Shown: positions 42,645 through 50,206 of the stretch, one piece after another
Position numbering within the stretch: the first letter of the stretch is position 1
Layout of the letters: each line of letters opens with the position of its first letter
Source of the DNA: SG8-4 sp964598225
GTDB lineage: Bacteria; Planctomycetota; Phycisphaerae; Sedimentisphaerales; Anaerobacaceae
NCBI GenBank assembly: GCA_964598225.1
Contig: CAZRBG010000003.1
Coordinates: forward strand, 117,220 to 181,219
Direction of reading: 5' to 3'
Length of the DNA stretch: 64,000 nt
Position numbers and translations under genes: made by a program
Notes under the pieces: model-generated
Database searches by the model: none
Seen by the model: only the letters and a program-made list of their open reading frames with translations
What the model was told of the DNA's origin: nothing

Positions 42645-45625
42645 CCGAATCTCGCAATAATAATAACTCCGCGATTCCCGAAGCGTCGCGCCTCTGGTAT
42701 CGGGCAGCAGTAGCGACGGCGGTTATAGGCGCGCTGTTCTCGATCGTTGTGTGCGCGTTCATGGCGGCTAACTACGGGCGCAGCCTGATCATCGACACGC
42801 CGGCGGAACAGGAATTGCTCAGACTCAAAGCCGAGATACCCAACCGGCCCGATGATGAGCAGCTTATAGCACGGATTCGGGAGTTGGACCTGCATATTCG
42901 CCAAGAACGCGCCCGAGCACTTTTCCGTTCCCGTATGGGCAGTTTCCTGCTTCTTGGAGGTGGTATTGTATTTCTGATTGGTGCGAAGTCCGCGAACTCG
43001 CTGAAGAAGAAATTGCCCGCACGTCCGTCGCAAGACGACCGACAGAGCCGGCAGACCCGCGACGCAACGTGGAGCCGGTGGGGTGTTGCTGCCGCAGTTG
43101 CAGTTCTTGCGGTCGGTGTTTTCTCTCTTATGGCCGGGCCCGAAGTCGATTTTAGCGGAGCGGATGAAGAACCGCTTGCTCCATATCCTGCTATCGAAGA
43201 GGTCAATAAGAACTGGCCTTCGTTCCGAGGCCCTGACGGCAACGGGATCAGTGCATACACCAACATCCCCACCAAATGGGACGCCGAAACGGGCGAGGGG
43301 ATTCTCTGGAAAACGAAAATCCCCCTCGCGGGCAACAATTCGCCCGTGGTCTGGGAAGGTAGGGTCTTTCTCGCCGCCGGTGACGCCAACGACTTGCAGG
43401 TCTACTGCTTCGATGCCGATTCTGGCGAACGGTTATGGACTGGAGATGTCACGCGAGTGCGGCCGAAGCCCGGCGAGGATCCTTACGAACCTTATCAGGA
43501 TACGGGCTATTCCACACCGACCGTTGCGACAGACGGCCGGCGCGTCTATGCCATTTTTGTGACCGGCGATATCGGCTGTTTCGACTTCGACGGCAACAAA
43601 GTATGGGAGAAGAGCCTGGGCCTTCCCGAAAGCGCCTACGGGTACGCCGCGTCGCTGGCGATTTATCAGGATAAGGTGCTGATCCAGTTCGATCAGGGCG
43701 GTATGGACGACGATCTGTCTGAAATGATAGCTCTGGACGGGCCGACGGGGAATATTTTCTGGAAGAGAAAACGCCCGGTTGCCAATTCCTGGAGTTCGCC
43801 GATAGTTACCCAAATCGACGATCAGTTCCGCTTGATAACCAGCGCCGATCCGTGGGCTATAGCCTACGATCCGGCTAACGGCAAGGAACTCTGGCGCGCC
43901 GAGTGTCTTGTCGGCGACATCGCGGCTACGCCTATTTACGCCGGGGGACTGGTTTATGTAATGGAGCCTTACTCCAAGACCGTCGCGATTCGCCCCGGCG
44001 GTCAGGGCAACGTCACCGAGACGCACATCGCCTGGACGAACGAATTGGGCGGGCCGGACATCTGCTCGCCCGTGTCCGACGGCGAAGTGTTCTTCAATCT
44101 GGCCGACGGTTACCTTACCTGCCTGAATGTTGCCGACGGGAAGATGCTCTGGGAGCAGGATCTCCGGGCGTATTTCATGGCCTCGCCGAGCCTGGTCGGC
44201 GACAAGCTCTACCTGCTCGATCAGGACGGCACAATGCACATAGCCGAATACAAGCCCGAGTATAAAGAGCTGACAAAATGCAAGCTGGGTGAGAAATGTC
44301 ACGCTTCGCCGGCCTTTGTGGACGGCCGCATATACATAAGGGGCAAGGAGAATTTGTACTGCATAGGAAGCTCAGAAGGAGATTCTTCCGATTCGGAAGG
44401 TCAGGCGGCTCCTGCGTATCCTTCAATTGAAGAGGTCAAAAAGAACTGGCCCTCCTTCCGTGGACCCGAAGGCAGCGGGATCAGCGCATACACCAATATT
44501 CCCGCTGCATGGGACGCCAATACGGCCGAGGGTATCGCCTGGAAGACGGAAATCCCCATAGGCGGCAACAATTCGCCCGTTGTCTGGGAGGACCGGGTAT
44601 TCCTCGCCGGCGGCGATGCGAACGATCTTCAGGTTTACTGCTTCGATGCCGGTTCAGGCAACCTGCAATGGACCGGAGACGTCACGCGGATTCGTCCCAA
44701 GCCGGGTGAGGATCCGTACGAGCCGTATCAGGATACCGGTTACTCCACGCCGACCGCTGTAACAGACGGCCGGCGCGTCTATGCCATTTTTGTGACCGGC
44801 GATATCGGCTGTTTCGACTTCGACGGCAACAAAGTATGGGAGAAGAGCCTGGGCCTTCCCGAAAGCGCCTACGGGTACGCCGCGTCGCTGGCGATTTATC
44901 AGGATAAGGTGCTGATCCAGTTCGATCAGGGCGGTATGGACGACGATCTGTCTGAAATGATAGCTCTGGACGGGCCGACGGGGAATATTTTCTGGAAGAG
45001 AAAACGCCCGGTTGCCAATTCCTGGAGTTCGCCGATAGTTACCCAAATCGACGATCAGTTCCGCTTGATAACCAGCGCCGATCCGTGGGCTATAGCCTAC
45101 GATCCGGCTAACGGCAAGGAACTCTGGCGCGCCGAGTGTCTTGTCGGCGACATCGCGGCTACGCCTATTTACGCCGGGGGACTGGTTTATGTAATGGAGC
45201 CTTACTCCAAGACCGTCGCGATTCGCCCCGGCGGTCAGGGCAACGTCACCGAGACACACATCGCCTGGACGAACGAGGACGGCGGGCCGGACATCTGCTC
45301 GCCCGTTTCAGACGGCGAAGTGCTTCTGAATCTGGCGGATGGATTTCTTACCTGTATAGATGTCTCCGATGGCAAGCTGCTCTGGGAGCATGATCTGCGA
45401 GCGTATTTCATGGCCTCGCCGAGCCTCGTCGGCGACAAGCTCTATTTGCTCGACGACAAAGGCACAATGCACATAGCCGAATATAAACCGAAATACAAGG
45501 AGTTGACAAAGTGCAAACTAAGCGAGAAATGTCACGCCTCGCCGGCGTTTATGGACGGATGTATTTACATACGAGGATTTGAACATTTATACCGCATAGG
45601 TAAGAAGGAAACGCAGGAACAATGA
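42641..45625 (+). CDS. Membrane PQQ-like protein with two tandem near-identical propellers
   Basis: 994 residues from the ATG at 42641, which overlaps the previous stop. Three N-terminal helices (about 22-44, 98-118, 148-168) are followed by two copies of a quinoprotein-like propeller of about 400 residues each. Both open with NWPSFRGP(D/E)G(N/S)GISAYTNIP and end with CHASPAF(V/M)DG(R/C)IYIRG. The repeat offset is 1233 bp (411 codons). The stretch 43531-44022 is identical to 44764-45255 at the DNA level, while the flanks have diverged, which points to recent gene conversion. It should face outward with the exported ferredoxins. Whether it binds PQQ is unknown. Confidence 0.88.
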   Translation: MTESRNNNNSAIPEASRLWYRAAVATAVIGALFSIVVCAFMAANYGRSLIIDTPAEQELLRLKAEIPNRPDDEQLIARIRELDLHIRQERARALFRSRMGSFLLLGGGIVFLIGAKSANSLKKKLPARPSQDDRQSRQTRDATWSRWGVAAAVAVLAVGVFSLMAGPEVDFSGADEEPLAPYPAIEEVNKNWPSFRGPDGNGISAYTNIPTKWDAETGEGILWKTKIPLAGNNSPVVWEGRVFLAAGDANDLQVYCFDADSGERLWTGDVTRVRPKPGEDPYEPYQDTGYSTPTVATDGRRVYAIFVTGDIGCFDFDGNKVWEKSLGLPESAYGYAASLAIYQDKVLIQFDQGGMDDDLSEMIALDGPTGNIFWKRKRPVANSWSSPIVTQIDDQFRLITSADPWAIAYDPANGKELWRAECLVGDIAATPIYAGGLVYVMEPYSKTVAIRPGGQGNVTETHIAWTNELGGPDICSPVSDGEVFFNLADGYLTCLNVADGKMLWEQDLRAYFMASPSLVGDKLYLLDQDGTMHIAEYKPEYKELTKCKLGEKCHASPAFVDGRIYIRGKENLYCIGSSEGDSSDSEGQAAPAYPSIEEVKKNWPSFRGPEGSGISAYTNIPAAWDANTAEGIAWKTEIPIGGNNSPVVWEDRVFLAGGDANDLQVYCFDAGSGNLQWTGDVTRIRPKPGEDPYEPYQDTGYSTPTAVTDGRRVYAIFVTGDIGCFDFDGNKVWEKSLGLPESAYGYAASLAIYQDKVLIQFDQGGMDDDLSEMIALDGPTGNIFWKRKRPVANSWSSPIVTQIDDQFRLITSADPWAIAYDPANGKELWRAECLVGDIAATPIYAGGLVYVMEPYSKTVAIRPGGQGNVTETHIAWTNEDGGPDICSPVSDGEVLLNLADGFLTCIDVSDGKLLWEHDLRAYFMASPSLVGDKLYLLDDKGTMHIAEYKPKYKELTKCKLSEKCHASPAFMDGCIYIRGFEHLYRIGKKETQEQ
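43531..45255 (+). repeat. Direct repeat: two identical tracts of about 490 bp, 1233 bp apart
   Basis: 43531-44022 and 44764-45255 appear base-for-base identical, within the two propellers of the 42641 gene. Identity stops sharply on both sides: before the tract GTTGCGA versus GCTGTAA, after it GAGACGC versus GAGACAC. The rest of the repeat unit is clearly related but diverged. Confidence 0.85.
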
Positions 45626-45635
45626 CGGGTATGAT

Positions 45636-45653
45636 GGTGGGGCAAGCCCCACC
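45636..45653. repeat. 18-bp hairpin repeat, copy 2
   Basis: Identical to 39381-39398 (GGTGGGGCAAGCCCCACC), placed 10 bp after the stop codon of the double-propeller gene. Confidence 0.8.
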
Positions 45654-45686
45654 CTACCTTTCTTGTCATAAAACGGGATTGGAAAT

Positions 45687-45884
45687 GGAGTTTTGGAAAA
45701 TGGAGATTAGGCATACTTTGAAAAGGAAGAATATTGCCTTATATTCTTCCTTTTCGAACAGGTGTCTTTGGACACTGAAGTACTTAGGACGATTATATAA
45801 GGAAATCTAAAAGGCAGATTTCTCCCTATGGGATGCCCTAGGCACTTAAATAATATATGCCTAATCTCCATTTTCCAAGACTCC
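45687..45884. mobile_element. MITE-like element with 29-bp terminal inverted repeats
   Basis: The ends 45687-45715 and 45856-45884 are inverted complements over 29 bp with one mismatch; the core 23 bp is perfect. The 198-bp element is AT-rich and filled with further hairpins: a perfect 15-bp stem with a 6-nt loop (45720-45755), GTGTC/GACAC (45762-45775) and GAAATCT/AGATTTC near 45802-45823. There is no coding frame. The size, the terminal repeats and the internal palindromes fit a miniature inverted-repeat transposable element or a REPIN-like unit. It ends 13 bp before the NuoE-NuoF gene and may affect its transcription. Confidence 0.75.
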
Positions 45885-45897
45885 TGTTGGAATAGTT

Positions 45898-48417
45898 ATG
45901 AGTGAACCGGATTTGAAATTCATAGACGAGACCGTCGAGAGGATCGGCACGGGCAAGGAGAAAGTGCTTCAGATACTCCAGGCCGTTCAGGGCAAGTTCG
46001 GGTACCTGCCGAAAGAGGGCCTCGAACGCATCTGTGAGAAGACCGAAATCACTCCGGCGGCTATAGCCGGCGTCTCGACCTTTTATGACCAGTTTAGGCA
46101 TCGGCCGGCGGGAAAACACACCATTCGCGTGTGTATCGGCACGGCCTGCCACGTCAAGGGCGGACAGCAGGTCTTCGATGCCTTCAAGCGATATCTCCAC
46201 ATTCCCGACGATTATGATACGGATGCAGAGAAGCTGTTCACCGTCGAAAAGGTAGCCTGCATCGGCTGCTGTATGCTCGCCCCGGCCATTCAGATTGATG
46301 ACGTTGTCTACGGTCACCTGAACGACCATCGCGTTCCGATTGTATTAAAGGACTTTTTGGAGCAAGAGAAGGCGAACGAACGCAGAAAGCGAAGCGAGCA
46401 AATCCGCCGGACCGGCAAGACTTTTGGAGAACTGCGAATCTGCCTCGATTCGAGCTGTCGAGCCAGCGGCAGCACGAAGGTCTATGAGAGCCTCAAAAAG
46501 GCGGTGGACCAGACGGGGGCGCACGCCGTAGTCAAAAGCGTCGGTTGCTTGGGCATGTCGTATTTAACGCCGCTGGTTGAGGTGGTTCTGCCCGAACGCG
46601 AGTCTTTTCGCTATGGCAATGTGGAGCCCCAGGACGCCAAGGCGATTGTGCTTAGGCATTTCAAGCCGAGGCGAGTCGGCGGACGCACAGCCAGCGCCAT
46701 CTCGAACGCGCTGGACCGGATACTGACCGACGAGTATCGCGAGCCGGTTACGCGATACTCGATCAACATGCGCCACAGCGCTGTAGCGGATTTCCTCGGC
46801 AAGCAGGTCCACATCGCCACCGAGCACTGCGGCGTCATCGACCCGGTTGATCTGGATGAATATCTGAGCAAGGGCGGTTTCAGAGCCCTTCGCACGTGCA
46901 TAAATGATATGAACGCCGAACAGGTTATCGGCGAGATCGAAAAGAGCGGGCTTCGTGGCAGGGGGGGCGCGGGTTATCCGACGCACCTGAAATGGTCCGC
47001 CGTCCGCAGGGAAAAATCCGAGAAGAAATACATCGTCTGCAACGGCGACGAAGGCGATCCCGGTGCTTTCATGGATCGAATGCTGATGGAGTCCTATCCG
47101 TACAGGCTCCTCGAAGGCATGGCCATCGCCGCCCGCGCCGTTGGCGCCGACGAGGGCTATCTCTACATTCGGGCCGAGTATCCGTTGGCGATCAAGCGCG
47201 TGAGCAAGGCGATTGAAAAGTGCAAACAGCACGGCTTTCTAGGCGATAATATAATGGACAGTGGCTTTTCGCTGCGGCTTCGAATTATGCCGGGCGCAGG
47301 GGCGTTCGTCTGCGGTGAGGAAAGCGCCCTTATGGCGAGCATCGAAGGCCGGCGGGGTATGCCCCGGCTCAGGCCGCCTTTCCCGGCCCAGAGCGGACTC
47401 TGGAAGAAGCCGACGCTTATCAACAACGTCGAGACATATTCTGCGGTCTCGTGGATTATCCGCAGCGGCTCGGCACAGTTCGCCAAACTCGGCACCGGAG
47501 CGAGCAAGGGGACGAAAGTCTTCGCCTTGGCGGGCAAAGTCGCGCGAGGAGGGCTCATCGAAGTGCCGATGGGAATCTCCATACGCGATATCGTCGAGGA
47601 GATCGGCGGGGGCATCGGAGGCGGGCTGAAATTCAAGGCCGTCCAGGTCGGAGGGCCTTCCGGCGGATGCGTCCCGGCGTCGCTGGCTCATACTCCCGTC
47701 GATTACGAAACGCTCAAGGACGTCGGTGCCATGATGGGCTCCGGCGGTCTCGTAGTGCTCGATGAGACCGACTGCATGGTGGATATCGCGCGATATTTCC
47801 TCCAATTCACGCAGAATCGAGGGCCTTCCGGCGGATGCGTCCCGGCGTCGCTGGCTCATACTCCCGTCGATTACGAAACGCTCAAGGACGTCGGTGCCAT
47901 GATGGGCTCCGGCGGTCTCGTAGTGCTCGATGAGACCGACTGCATGGTGGATATCGCGCGATATTTCCTCCAATTCACGCAGAATCAGTCGTGTGGCCGA
48001 TGTACTTTCTGCCGCATCGGGACGCGGCGGATGCTCGATATCCTCGAAAGGCTCTGCGCCGGCGAGGGTAAGAAAACGGACATCGACGCACTCGAACACC
48101 TGGCAGAGCAAATTAAGGCTTCGAGTCTTTGCGGGCTCGGCAAGACGGCCCCGAATCCGGTTCTGTCAACGATCAAGTATTTCCGAGGCGAGTACGAAGC
48201 GCATATCGAAAAGCGCTGCCCGACGGCTAAGTGCAAGGCCCTCGTTAGCTACTCGGTGACCGACGACTGTATCGGCTGCACGCTGTGCGCGCAGCACTGC
48301 CCGGTTGATGCGATCGAGTTCAAACCTTACGAGAAACACGAAATTGACGATGAGAAATGTATTCGCTGCGGGACGTGCAAGAACGTTTGCCCGGCCGACG
48401 CGGTGAAAGTTGGGTAG
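45898..48417 (+). CDS. NuoE-NuoF fusion, NAD(P)H-oxidising flavoprotein subunit (HndC/HoxF-like)
   Basis: 839 residues. Residues 1-155 are a NuoE-like thioredoxin-fold [2Fe-2S] domain (CIGTACHVKG and ACIGCCMLAP). A second thioredoxin-like domain (about 175-265) has CLDSSCRASG but only one cysteine in GCLGMSYLTP, so its cluster may be lost. The NuoF part has the FMN and NADH loops (GLRGRGGAGYPTHLKW, NGDEGDPGAFMDR, GAGAFVCGEESALMASIEG), an SLBB region, and the [4Fe-4S] site SCGRCTFCRIGTRR. Two C-terminal ferredoxin clusters follow (CIGCTLCAQHCP, CIRCGTCKNVCP). A 56-residue stretch before the [4Fe-4S] site is present twice. Such subunits take electrons from NAD(P)H in hydrogenases or formate dehydrogenases; no catalytic partner is nearby. 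Confidence 0.9.
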   Translation: MSEPDLKFIDETVERIGTGKEKVLQILQAVQGKFGYLPKEGLERICEKTEITPAAIAGVSTFYDQFRHRPAGKHTIRVCIGTACHVKGGQQVFDAFKRYLHIPDDYDTDAEKLFTVEKVACIGCCMLAPAIQIDDVVYGHLNDHRVPIVLKDFLEQEKANERRKRSEQIRRTGKTFGELRICLDSSCRASGSTKVYESLKKAVDQTGAHAVVKSVGCLGMSYLTPLVEVVLPERESFRYGNVEPQDAKAIVLRHFKPRRVGGRTASAISNALDRILTDEYREPVTRYSINMRHSAVADFLGKQVHIATEHCGVIDPVDLDEYLSKGGFRALRTCINDMNAEQVIGEIEKSGLRGRGGAGYPTHLKWSAVRREKSEKKYIVCNGDEGDPGAFMDRMLMESYPYRLLEGMAIAARAVGADEGYLYIRAEYPLAIKRVSKAIEKCKQHGFLGDNIMDSGFSLRLRIMPGAGAFVCGEESALMASIEGRRGMPRLRPPFPAQSGLWKKPTLINNVETYSAVSWIIRSGSAQFAKLGTGASKGTKVFALAGKVARGGLIEVPMGISIRDIVEEIGGGIGGGLKFKAVQVGGPSGGCVPASLAHTPVDYETLKDVGAMMGSGGLVVLDETDCMVDIARYFLQFTQNRGPSGGCVPASLAHTPVDYETLKDVGAMMGSGGLVVLDETDCMVDIARYFLQFTQNQSCGRCTFCRIGTRRMLDILERLCAGEGKKTDIDALEHLAEQIKASSLCGLGKTAPNPVLSTIKYFRGEYEAHIEKRCPTAKCKALVSYSVTDDCIGCTLCAQHCPVDAIEFKPYEKHEIDDEKCIRCGTCKNVCPADAVKVG
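47651..47986 (+). repeat. Perfect 168-bp tandem duplication, in frame
   Basis: 47651-47818 and 47819-47986 read the same base for base and encode 56 residues twice (from GGPSGGCVPASLAHTPVDYE to IARYFLQFTQN). The duplication keeps the NuoF-like frame open. It may be a real recent mutation or an assembly artefact. Confidence 0.9.
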
Positions 48418-48419
48418 AA

Positions 48420-50015
48420 ATGCCGAAGCTGACTATAGACAATCGCCAGGTGCAGGTCCCGGACGGCACGACGATTCTCGATGCCGCCGGCAAGCTGGGG
48501 ATCGATATTCCCACGCTTTGCTTTATGACCGGCTGCGAGCCTTCGACGAGCTGCATGGTGTGCGTGGTTGAAATCGAAGGGGTCTCCTCTCTGATGCCCT
48601 CGTGCGCTACCGTTGCGACCGAGGGGATGAAAGTCCACAGTGACAGCGAGCGGGTCCACGAGGCGAGAAAGGCCGGTCTGGAATTGCTGCTCAGCGACCA
48701 TCTGGGGGACTGTCTCGGCCCGTGTCACACGATCTGCCCGGCGCAGATGAACATCCCGCTGATGATCCGCCAGATCGCCGCCGGTGAATTGCCAGACGCC
48801 ATCGTTACCGTTAAGAAAGACATCGCATTACCTGCGGTGCTGGGGCGAATCTGTCCGGCGCCGTGCGAGCGCGGCTGCAGAAGGTCTTCCATCGACGAGG
48901 CAGTCTCGATCTGCCTTCTGAAACGTTATGCCGCCGACGTCGATCTTGCCTCCAACGAGCCTTATTCACCGGCGTGCCGGCCTAAAAAGGATAAGCGCGT
49001 CGCTGTAATCGGCGCCGGACCCGCCGGTCTTGCAGCGGGATATTACCTGCAGCAGAAGGGTTACGCCTGCACCATATTCGACGATCACGAAAAACCCGGC
49101 GGGATGCTGCAGTACGCAGTCCCGGAAGATGACCTGCCGAGGGACGTTCTGGACAAAGAGATCGCCCAGGTAGAGAGACTCGGCGTCGAGTTCCGTTGCG
49201 GCACGAAGATCGGCGACAAGATTTCGCTTGAGGATTTGCGGAAGGATTTCGACGCCGTCTTTGTCGGAATCGGCAATCTCGAGACCGAGGCCGTTGAAGC
49301 GATGGGATTCAAAGCAAGACGGAACGGGATAGCCGTCAACGGCACCACTTACGAAACGAATCTGCCCGGTGTCTTCGCGGGCGGAGATGCGGTTCACAGG
49401 CGAAAGCTAACCGTTCGTGCTGTAGCCGACGGCAAAGAAGCCGCGGCGTCAATCGACCAATATCTGTCGGGCGAAAAAGTGACCGGACCGGTCAAGCCGT
49501 TCAACACACGTATCGGAAAAATCAGGGATCGGGAGATTGAAGCATTCGCCGCGTGCGGCAGCTCTGATTCGCGAGTGTTGGCGTCAAAGAAGGGTGAGGG
49601 CTTCACCGATGAGCAGGCGCGCCGGGAGGCCGGTCGCTGCCTGCATTGCGATTGCAGGAAGGTGGACAATTGCCGGCTGAGGGATCGCTCAGATCAGTAC
49701 GGCGCCAGGTCGACCCGGTATAAGGGTGAACGCAGATCTTTCGTGCAGCACGTCCAGCATCCGGAGGTGATTTACGAACCGGGCAAATGCATAGACTGCG
49801 GCCTTTGCATTCAGATTGCCGCCGCCGAGGGCGAGAAACTCGGGCTGGCCTTCGTAGGCCGGGGCTTCGACGTTCGCGTCGCCGTGCCCTTCGATTATTC
49901 GATGGCGCAGGCCCTCGAACGTGCCGCCGCTAAGTGCGTAGAAGCATGCCCGACCGGAGCCCTGGCCTTTCCCGACAATGACCAGCCCCATCTCGATAAA
50001 CGGCAATCGAGATGA
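48420..50015 (+). CDS. GltD/NfnB-like FAD/NAD(P) oxidoreductase with N-terminal [2Fe-2S] and C-terminal ferredoxin-like domain
   Basis: 531 residues, start 2 bp after the previous stop. Residues 1-85 form a NuoG-type [2Fe-2S] domain (CFMTGCEPSTSCMVCVVEIEG). A GltD-type Fe-S domain follows (GDCLGPCHTICPAQMNIP, GRICPAPCERGCRR). The FAD loop is VAVIGAGPAGLAAGYYL and the second dinucleotide region ends LPGVFAGGDAVHRRKLTV. The C-terminus has CIDCGLCI and CVEACPTGAL. Proteins of this type pass electrons between NAD(P)H and ferredoxin or partner Fe-S subunits. Paired with the NuoE-NuoF fusion it resembles the diaphorase part of a bifurcating enzyme. The last eight codons and the stop lie inside a dispersed 41-bp repeat. 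Confidence 0.88.
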   Translation: MPKLTIDNRQVQVPDGTTILDAAGKLGIDIPTLCFMTGCEPSTSCMVCVVEIEGVSSLMPSCATVATEGMKVHSDSERVHEARKAGLELLLSDHLGDCLGPCHTICPAQMNIPLMIRQIAAGELPDAIVTVKKDIALPAVLGRICPAPCERGCRRSSIDEAVSICLLKRYAADVDLASNEPYSPACRPKKDKRVAVIGAGPAGLAAGYYLQQKGYACTIFDDHEKPGGMLQYAVPEDDLPRDVLDKEIAQVERLGVEFRCGTKIGDKISLEDLRKDFDAVFVGIGNLETEAVEAMGFKARRNGIAVNGTTYETNLPGVFAGGDAVHRRKLTVRAVADGKEAAASIDQYLSGEKVTGPVKPFNTRIGKIRDREIEAFAACGSSDSRVLASKKGEGFTDEQARREAGRCLHCDCRKVDNCRLRDRSDQYGARSTRYKGERRSFVQHVQHPEVIYEPGKCIDCGLCIQIAAAEGEKLGLAFVGRGFDVRVAVPFDYSMAQALERAAAKCVEACPTGALAFPDNDQPHLDKRQSR

Positions 50016-50026
50016 GGCTGCCACCC
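49986..50026 (-). repeat. 41-bp dispersed repeat, copy 2, overlapping a gene end
   Basis: The inverse complement matches 31119-31159 except at about four positions; the changes keep the internal pairing (ATCTCGAT with ATCGAGAT in place of ATCCCGAT with ATCGGGAT). It covers the last codons (PHLDKRQSR) and TGA stop of the GltD-like gene. Confidence 0.8.
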
Positions 50027-50033
50027 GTGGCCT

Positions 50034-50101
50034 GTCATTCCTGCGAAGGCAGGAATCCATGTTTTCACGAGTTTCTGGATTCCTGCCTTCGCAGGAATGA
50101 C
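50034..50101. repeat. REP-like palindromic element, copy 2
   Basis: A 68-bp element whose 26-bp ends are perfect inverted complements, beginning GTCATTCCTGCGAAGGCAGG; each end also folds alone (TTCCTGC/GCAGGAA). The related copy is at 21608-21678. It follows the 41-bp repeat by 7 bp, between the GltD-like gene and a PQQ-like gene. Confidence 0.85.
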
Positions 50102-50206
50102 AACGAACATAAGGAATTACAGCGAACAAACGCCGGTATTGACAAAGGCGGCTGGATTCTGTAAAAGATAACGCTACCAAGATTCACGTTATTGGAGAAG
50201 AGAAGA

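Noticed and set aside
45898..50015. Complete bifurcating hydrogenase or formate dehydrogenase
   Set aside because: Only diaphorase-type subunits are present; no H-cluster protein or molybdopterin subunit is encoded nearby.
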